NCBI GenBank assembly: GCA_905214225.1
Contig: CAJMLL010000048.1
Coordinates: 1 to 19,840 of the forward strand
Reading direction: 5' to 3'
Source of the DNA: an uncultured bacterium
GTDB lineage: Bacteria; Bacillota; Clostridia; Peptostreptococcales; Anaerovoracaceae
DNA length: 19,840 nucleotides
Part shown: positions 15,368 to 19,840 of the stretch, in pieces
Layout of the letters: each line of letters opens with the position of its first letter
How positions within the stretch are numbered: position 1 is the first letter of the stretch
The notes under the pieces: generated by a model
Told to the model about the DNA's origin: nothing
Database searches by the model: none
What the model saw: only the letters and a program-made list of their open reading frames with translations
Translations under genes and position numbers: made by a program

Positions 15368-15689
15368 TTAATACAAATATCTCCTATGCGATGCTATAAA
15401 CGAAATCGTCAGAAGATTTAAGATGTAACAGGCACAATGGGATAATATAAGTTATAATGTATTATGTATACAAAGCAGGTGAGCAAAAACCCCTTTCGTT
15501 CTAAAAACGGCTCCGCCGACCCGCAGTCTGCTCGCTGAGAGCATCCTTACTATCTGTCCAGGAATATCCATTATCTGGAACAATTTATTCAGTAGTATAC
15601 TGTATATCTGCAATAATTTCAATAGTTTCGGCCATTCTCCGAAAAATATATTAATTTAAGTACATGACGAAGCCAGAATGGTCAAGGCA

Positions 15690-15717
15690 TTGCAGCGGTG
15701 CATTAAGTCCGTATAAT
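15690..15717 (+). promoter_or_regulatory. Possible orphan promoter
   Basis: TTGCAG (15690-15695), 16 bases, TATAAT (15712-15717). No gene follows on the plus strand. A transcript from here would contain the GTATAC palindrome at 15773 and the two hairpins at 15834-15920, so it could drive a small RNA. The -35 box is imperfect and AT-rich DNA gives false matches. Confidence 0.35.
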
Positions 15718-15772
15718 GGTGTAAATTGAAAAATCGGTAATAGAAAACTGACCAGGATACGAGTTGATTTGC

Positions 15773-15785
15773 GTATACAGTATAC
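15773..15785. repeat. Perfect copy of the dispersed palindrome GTATACAGTATAC
   Basis: Thirteen bases, a perfect inverted repeat about the central A, and also two direct GTATAC hexamers seven bases apart. The other perfect copy is at 3195-3207; variants are described under findings. Confidence 0.85.
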
Positions 15786-15833
15786 TTATTCATCAATTAT
15801 TCTCTGCATTTTCATGCAAAACAGCCGAAATCG

Positions 15834-15920
15834 GTCGGGAAAATCATCTAGAAGACGATTTTCCCGACTTTGCGTAAACGGGAGTCGGGAAAACCTGTAC
15901 CATCATTCATTTTCCCGACT
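15834..15920. repeat. Two adjacent hairpins built from GTCGGGAAAA
   Basis: Hairpin 1 is GTCGGGAAAATC (15834-15845) with GATTTTCCCGAC (15857-15868), 12 perfect pairs. Hairpin 2 is AGTCGGGAAAA (15883-15893) with TTTTCCCGACT (15910-15920), 11 perfect pairs. The stems share their sequence, so the arms alternate plus, minus, plus, minus, and other pairings are possible. Neither is followed by a T-run, so they are not standard terminators for the fructokinase gene, whose stop is about 115 bases away. Confidence 0.85.
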
Positions 15921-16034
15921 TCAATCAGAGAAATACATTTTGTTCAGCACCTTGCTGAAGCATCGTGTTTCAAAAAACCAGTTTTTCAATTTTACTCTAC
16001 ATTCTGGACCAGACTATAATCTGAAAATACAATT

Positions 16035-17021
16035 TTATTTTACTGATTGTATTCTTTCCTGAATCTCGTCCACCGACGGCATTACCGCCAGTGCACCCTT
16101 TCTCTGCGTAATAACAGAAGCCGCCGCGTTCGCGAAGGAAAGCAGCTCGGTCAGGCGCTGCGGATTCAGTCCTTCCAGGCTGTATTTCAAAACGTGATAC
16201 AGCGCACAGGCACAGAAGGTATCTCCGGCACCTGTCGTCTCCACCGGCTCAATCTTATATCCCGGATGATAGACACATTCACCGTCCTTGAATGCCAGCG
16301 AACCATTCGGTCCCAGGGTGACGAAGACCAGCGGAATATGATACTCCTCAATCAGCTCTCTGGCTCCGGCCTTCATTTCCTCAATATTGGTGCCGTCCCT
16401 GCCTGTCAGAAATTCCACTTCATTATCCGAGATTTTCAGGATATCGCATTTTGACAGTCCGTAACGGATCTTTTCCTCCGCGTAAATTCTGGAGCGCCAG
16501 AGCGGCGGACGCAGGTTCGGGTCAAAAGAAATCAGGCAGCCGTTTTCTTTCGCGATGCGGAGTGCCTCAACCGTTGCATTTTCCACCGTCTCATCCGTCA
16601 TCGAAAGCGTGCCGAAGTGGAAGATTTTCGCGTCTTCAATTAACTGAGAATGCTCTTGCACTTCACTTTTCGTCAGGCGGACATCCGCACCGGGGCTGCG
16701 GTAAAAGGAAAAGTCCCGGTCGCCGTTATCCAGCTTCTGCACAAAGGCCAGTGTCGTGTGGATTTCCTGATCCACCATCAGGCCTGTCAGATTAATGCCC
16801 TGCTCCTGCGCCTTCTTCTTCAGCATCTGGCCGAAGGCATCATCTCCGACCTTTCCGATAAAGGCCGTCTCACAGCCGAGCTTTCCCAGCATCGCCAGAA
16901 CATTGCACGGCGCACCGCCCGGATTGGCCTCAAACGTCGGATTTCCCTGGGCACTGATTCCGTTGGCCGTAAAATCCACCAGAAGCTCGCCCAGCGCGGT
17001 TACATCGATATGTTTACTCAT
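16035..17021 (-). CDS. PfkB-family fructokinase-like sugar kinase
   Basis: A 328-residue ribokinase-fold kinase, most like bacterial fructokinases. It opens with the first strand DVTALGELLVDF. The sugar-binding motif NPGGAPCNVLAMLGKLG lies at 33-49, followed by GKVGDDAFG. SFDPNLRPPLW lies at 165-175, characteristic of fructokinases. The ATP/anion-hole motif ETTGAGDTF carries the catalytic base D267. GGAGG is five bases before the ATG at 17021; the ATG at 17024 would be too close to it. No sugar transporter of the phosphotransferase or ABC type is adjacent. The divergent neighbour is an organic-anion-type carrier. The intergenic region contains a CAGAATTCTG palindrome (17091-17100) near a possible -10 (TATGAT on the minus strand). 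The substrate is inferred from motif similarity only. Confidence 0.92.
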   Translation of the reverse strand: MSKHIDVTALGELLVDFTANGISAQGNPTFEANPGGAPCNVLAMLGKLGCETAFIGKVGDDAFGQMLKKKAQEQGINLTGLMVDQEIHTTLAFVQKLDNGDRDFSFYRSPGADVRLTKSEVQEHSQLIEDAKIFHFGTLSMTDETVENATVEALRIAKENGCLISFDPNLRPPLWRSRIYAEEKIRYGLSKCDILKISDNEVEFLTGRDGTNIEEMKAGARELIEEYHIPLVFVTLGPNGSLAFKDGECVYHPGYKIEPVETTGAGDTFCACALYHVLKYSLEGLNPQRLTELLSFANAAASVITQRKGALAVMPSVDEIQERIQSVK

Positions 17022-17195
17022 CATTTCCTCCCTGATTCTCATACTTCCCGCATTTTTCAGCACATTTAATTTTCTGAGTCCATCATAGCACAGAATTCTG
17101 CACATCCCCATAAAAAACAAGGGTATTCTTCCCCTTTTCTTCTCTCCCTGATCGCGGTAGAATGTATCCAACTGACGTTTAAAGGGGAAAGATCT

Positions 17196-18149
17196 ATGTT
17201 AAATAACTTTATTATCTGTCTGGATACGACTATACCAGCCTTTCTGATGATGGCTCTGGGCATATTTCTGCGGAAAATCGGCTTTATGACGCCCGATTTC
17301 ACGAAGAAACTGAATAATTTTGTGTTCAAGGTCACGCTGCCGGTCCTGCTCTTTTACAGCCTCGCCAGCAAGAACTTCTACGAGGCCTGGGACGGCCGTT
17401 TTGTGCTGTACTGCTTCCTCGCCACCTGCGTCAGCATCGGCCTGGTCATCCTGCTGTCCTATCTTCTCTGCCGGACAAAAAGAAACGTGCAAGGGGAATT
17501 CATTCAGAGTGCCTACCGGAGCAGCGCGGCGATCCTGGGCGTCATGCTGGCCCAGAATATGTACGGGAACGCCGGAAAAATCCCTCTGATGATCCTGGGA
17601 GCCGTGCCGCTTTACAACATCATGGCCGTGCTGATTCTTTCGTTCTATAAGCCGGACAGGGAACCGCTGAGCGGGAAACTGATCAAAAGCACCCTTCTCA
17701 ATGTTCTGAAGAACCCGCTTCTGATCGGAATCTTCCTCGGCCTTTTCTGGTCGCTTCTGAGCATTCCGATGCCGAAAATTCTCGCCACTTCCCTGGATAC
17801 CCTGGGAAATACCGCTTCGCCGCTGGGCCTTCTCGCCCTCGGCGCATCCTTCAGCCTCGGAAAATCACTGTCCCAGATTAAACTGACCAGCATCGCGGCC
17901 TTCTTCAAACTTGCAGGCCTCGGTATTCTGTTCCTTCCACTGGCTGTCCGTCTCGGCTTCCGCGGAGAAGAACTTCTGGCCGCCATCATCATGTGCGGTT
18001 CACCGACCACCGTCACCAGCTTCGTCATGGCAAAAGGTTTCGGCCACGATGGCAGCCTGACCTCCGGCGCCGTCATCCTGACCACGCTCTTAGGCTCCGT
18101 CAGTCTGACTGCCTGGATGTTCCTGTTTAAGTCGCTTGGATATCTGTAA
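17196..18149 (+). CDS. Auxin efflux carrier (AEC) family transporter
   Basis: A 317-residue membrane protein with about ten helices, in the AEC/bile-arsenite-riboflavin transporter superfamily. Features are the opening helix TIPAFLMMALGIFLRK, KLNNFVFKVTLPVLLFYSLA with the conserved Asn and Pro of the first repeat, QSAYRSSAAILGVMLAQNMYG, NTASPLGLLALGASFSL, and CGSPTTVTSFVMAKGFG in the last repeat, where the family has a similar Pro-rich crossing. Bacterial members often export or import small carboxylates such as malate; the substrate is unknown here. AAAGGGG lies 9-10 bases before the ATG. It is transcribed away from the fructokinase gene across 174 bases. No T-run hairpin was seen after the stop. 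Confidence 0.92.
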   Translation: MLNNFIICLDTTIPAFLMMALGIFLRKIGFMTPDFTKKLNNFVFKVTLPVLLFYSLASKNFYEAWDGRFVLYCFLATCVSIGLVILLSYLLCRTKRNVQGEFIQSAYRSSAAILGVMLAQNMYGNAGKIPLMILGAVPLYNIMAVLILSFYKPDREPLSGKLIKSTLLNVLKNPLLIGIFLGLFWSLLSIPMPKILATSLDTLGNTASPLGLLALGASFSLGKSLSQIKLTSIAAFFKLAGLGILFLPLAVRLGFRGEELLAAIIMCGSPTTVTSFVMAKGFGHDGSLTSGAVILTTLLGSVSLTAWMFLFKSLGYL

Positions 18150-18410
18150 AACAATGCAATGAATCAGTCGTGAACTGGTCATTTCCGGCTTACGCGATAC
18201 CTGCGAAAACCCATCAGTCGGCCCCGGCCCAGCCTGCCGGACAGGAATGTGCATGATTCAACCGGTCAGCAGGGCATTTAATACTGCTCAGCAGGGCGTG
18301 TATACAAAATACTTCTCACGTCTGATCTGCAGGGAAGGCAAATTCCACACTCCCGCGCTCACCGTATTCCCACACGCGATCACTCTGCCTTGAGTTATAC
18401 CAGACAGTGT

Positions 18411-18423
18411 GTATACAGTACGC
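18411..18423. repeat. Variant copy of the dispersed palindrome
   Basis: GTATAC-A-GTACGC. A second variant, GTATAC-T-GTGTAC, follows at 18496-18508 and a weaker one (GTATAC-A-AAATAC) precedes at 18300-18312. One half is always intact while the other has drifted. Confidence 0.65.
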
Positions 18424-18633
18424 ACAGGCCGGCAGCTTGTGCATCTGAAAACTGGGCATATCACGGTTCTTGCTGCTGGGCCGGGCTCCATCTGCGTATA
18501 CTGTGTACATATGACCCTGCGTTTTCATTGTCATCAGTCTCATTATCTGATATTCATCATTTATGCAGGCACTTCAGACATTGTTTTCTGCAATCCTGCT
18601 TTCATTTTGGTATAACCCAGACAAAAACTCCAC

Positions 18634-18668
18634 ATTGTACCAAATACGCGGAAGTGTTTTGGTACAAT
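18634..18668. repeat. Long inverted repeat ATTGTACCAAA / TTTGGTACAAT
   Basis: Eleven perfect pairs, ATTGTACCAAA (18634-18644) with TTTGGTACAAT (18658-18668), separated by 13 bases. There is no T-run and no adjacent gene. It could be a pair of binding sites or an RNA stem. Confidence 0.75.
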
Positions 18669-18954
18669 CAATCGAAACCGGCGATTTTTACCCAATACAT
18701 ACTATACAGATTTCTATATATGTTGGTAATAATAGATGATTTCTGATGTTTTCACCTACTCATAACAGTCAATATTCCGACAATTAAACCGTAAACCCAT
18801 TTCCCTTATCGATCTGCCAGACTGTTGCGGGAAATTTATGCATGTTTTCTCATAATTATAAAATCATGTAAAAAGTCATTTTCATTGTATCCGTATTTGT
18901 GCATTTTTTTGGTATGAATCATGATTATCATTCCATTTTCCCAAAATATTTTTT

Positions 18955-18996
18955 GCATTGGTAAGAAACCGTATTTTTTACGGTTTTTACCAATGC
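18955..18996. repeat. 42-base hairpin of the TTGGTAA type
   Basis: The left arm GCATTGGTAAGAAACCGTA pairs with TACGGTTTTTACCAATGC, 18 pairs with one bulged G and a loop of five T. It lies about 100 bases downstream of the aminotransferase stop. On that strand it is followed by A rather than U, so it is not a typical terminator. A weaker inverted repeat with the same TTGGTAA/TTACCAA ends is at 1587-1622. Confidence 0.8.
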
Positions 18997-19093
18997 TTAT
19001 TACGAGATTTCAGCCAATCTGGAGTAGATGTTGGTCATAACAAATTTCCAGGGGCGTAAACTGAGTAAAAATTAACACAGGTCCCTGGATGGG

Positions 19094-19840
19094 CTATTTC
19101 TTCAGCTTTCCAATGTCAGAAAGGTTTTCCAGGGCAGCCTGGAGTGTCTCGTCTTTCTTGGCAAAATGAAAGCGGATATAGCGGTTTTCCGGCTCGCTGA
19201 AGAAGCTGGAACCCGGAACGGCACCGACTTTCACCTTCTCGGCCAGGTCCTCGCAGAATTTCAGATCGTTATCGTAGCCGTAGTCGGAAATGTCAACCAT
19301 GACGTAATATGCGCCCTGCGGAATGTTATGTTTCAGCCCGATGTCGTCAAGGCCCTTCAGGAACAGGTCGCGTTTATGGGTGTAAACGGCGAGCAGCTCG
19401 TCATAGTAATCCTGCCCGAACTGAAGGCCAGGAATGACCGCCTCCTGAAGGGGTGCTGCTGCTCCGACCGTCAGAAAGTCATGCACTTTCCGGATACGGT
19501 CGGTGATTTCCGCCGGTGCGATGGTGTATCCCAGACGCCATCCCGTGATGGAATAGGTCTTGGAAAGTGAACTGCAGGAAATCGTGCGCTTGCGCATTCC
19601 CGGAAGGGTAGCAAAATACACGTGCTTGTATGGCGCATATACAATGTGTTCGTAAACCTCGTCGGTGATGACATAGGCATCGTATTTCTCGGCCAGCTCC
19701 GCAATCGTCAGGAGCTCCTCGCGGCTGAAGACCTTGCCGCTCGGATTGGACGGATTACAGAGGACCAGAGCCTTGGCTCCCTGGCGGAAGGCATCTTCCA
19801 GCACATTCGGGTCAAAATCGTATTCCGGCGGATTGAGCGG
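19094..19840 (-). CDS. Pyridoxal-phosphate aminotransferase class I/II, 5' end outside the window
   Basis: The last 248 residues of a fold-type I aminotransferase. The sequence enters at the window edge with PLNPPEYDFDPNVLEDAF, so 140-150 residues are missing. Visible are N29 in CNPSNPSG, D60 in ITDEVYEHIVY, and the cofactor lysine K94 (partial numbering) in SLSKTYSITGWRLGY. These are followed by KVHDFLTVGAAAPLQEA, PQGAYYVMVDIS and the substrate-carboxylate arginine in RYIRFHFAK. The SITGWRLGY and HDFLTVGAAAPLQ pattern is that of kynurenine/glutamine transaminase-like and aspartate/methionine aminotransferase-like members. The exact amino acid is not certain. The start codon and promoter lie beyond the right edge; a GTG at 19804 is internal. 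No operon partner is visible downstream. Confidence 0.93.
   Translation of the reverse strand, partial: PLNPPEYDFDPNVLEDAFRQGAKALVLCNPSNPSGKVFSREELLTIAELAEKYDAYVITDEVYEHIVYAPYKHVYFATLPGMRKRTISCSSLSKTYSITGWRLGYTIAPAEITDRIRKVHDFLTVGAAAPLQEAVIPGLQFGQDYYDELLAVYTHKRDLFLKGLDDIGLKHNIPQGAYYVMVDISDYGYDNDLKFCEDLAEKVKVGAVPGSSFFSEPENRYIRFHFAKKDETLQAALENLSDIGKLKK

Larger units (their letters stand above)
15097..16034. other. Gene-free island rich in short repeats
   Basis: About 940 bases without a supportable gene, between lctP and the fructokinase gene. The left part (15160-15330) is GC-richer and may be decayed coding sequence; I recognise nothing in it. The rest is AT-rich and holds GTATAC-type palindromes at 15348-15367, 15595-15607 and 15773-15785 plus a half-site at 15466-15471. 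It also holds five copies of GTCGGGAAAA in alternating orientation and an isolated plus-strand promoter at 15690-15717. Confidence 0.7.
18150..19093. other. Gene-free island with palindromes
   Basis: About 940 bases without a gene I can support. The left third is GC-richer and contains TCAGCAGGGC twice (18266-18275, 18288-18297) and three GTATAC-type palindromes (18300-18312, 18411-18423, 18496-18508). The right part is AT-rich, with TTGGTA/TACCAA words and two long dyads (18634-18668 and 18955-18996). Short open frames on both strands lack ribosome sites and recognisable sequence. Confidence 0.65.

Noticed and set aside
15834..15920. Twin terminator for the fructokinase gene
   Set aside because: Neither hairpin is followed by a run of U on the minus strand, and both lie more than 100 bases after the stop codon.
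15769..16062. Open frame of 97 codons on the plus strand
   Set aside because: The start is a TTG inside the palindrome region, the frame runs through both GTCGGGAAAA hairpins, and it overlaps the end of the fructokinase gene.
2085..18508. LexA (SOS) boxes or cop boxes as the identity of the GTATAC palindrome
   Set aside because: Gram-positive LexA sites have the form GAAC-N4-GTTC, and cop boxes have TACA-N2-TGTA. Neither fits the symmetric seven-base period seen here.
18316..18543. Open frame of 75 codons on the minus strand
   Set aside because: It spans two GTATAC palindromes and has no convincing ribosome site or family pattern. It also overlaps another open frame of similar quality in a different phase.

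Overview
The window reads as a chromosomal segment of a Gram-positive anaerobe of the Clostridia, most like Lachnospiraceae. This is inferred from AGGAGG-type ribosome binding sites, sigma-A style promoters (for example TTGACA-N17-TATAAT at 7699-7727), clostridial porphyrin-gene fusions, an aldo/keto reductase carrying a ferredoxin-like tail, and gene content typical of fermenters. Intact genes have moderate base composition. The spacers and the nuclease-like gene at the left end are clearly richer in A+T. TAG, TAA and TGA are all used as ordinary stops. No rRNA, tRNA, CRISPR array, transposase or integrase gene was seen.

Layout. Positions 1-440 hold two tandem repeats (24-bp and 52-bp units) and a terminator. 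An AT-rich gene for an orphan PD-(D/E)XK nuclease-like protein follows (501-1430), then an empty stretch to about 2150. From 2353 to 7533 the sequence is a zone of gene decay: an amino-acid permease with its middle missing, an aldo/keto reductase broken by one amber codon, a fragment of an FAD oxidoreductase, and an open reading frame stitched in frame from a sensor kinase, a response regulator and a DUF368 protein. Intact genes for a beta-carbonic anhydrase and a NagD-type HAD phosphatase lie among them. A glutathione peroxidase gene with a near-ideal promoter and terminator follows (7787-8335).

The minus-strand operon 12615-8549 encodes a SirC-HemC fusion, a CobA-HemD fusion and HemB. Together these take 5-aminolevulinate to uroporphyrinogen III and on to sirohydrochlorin, the branch towards sirohaem and cobalamin. 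Its promoter has two operator-like dyads just upstream. The enzymes that make 5-aminolevulinate are not in the window. Next come a NADAR/YbiA-type N-glycosidase gene, an LctP lactate permease gene, a fructokinase-like PfkB gene, a divergent auxin-efflux-carrier family transporter, and the 3' part of a class I/II aminotransferase gene that runs off the right edge.

The strongest unexplained signal is a dispersed 13-bp palindrome, GTATAC-W-GTATAC. It occurs about ten times, almost always between genes and mostly in decayed or gene-free segments (15.1-16.0 kb and 18.15-19.1 kb), with one copy inside the hemC coding region. Other unexplained structure includes five alternating copies of GTCGGGAAAA around 15.3-15.9 kb, paired TTGTG-N7-CACAA dyads upstream of the dead permease, and a 20-bp near-repeat at the breakpoints of two decayed genes.
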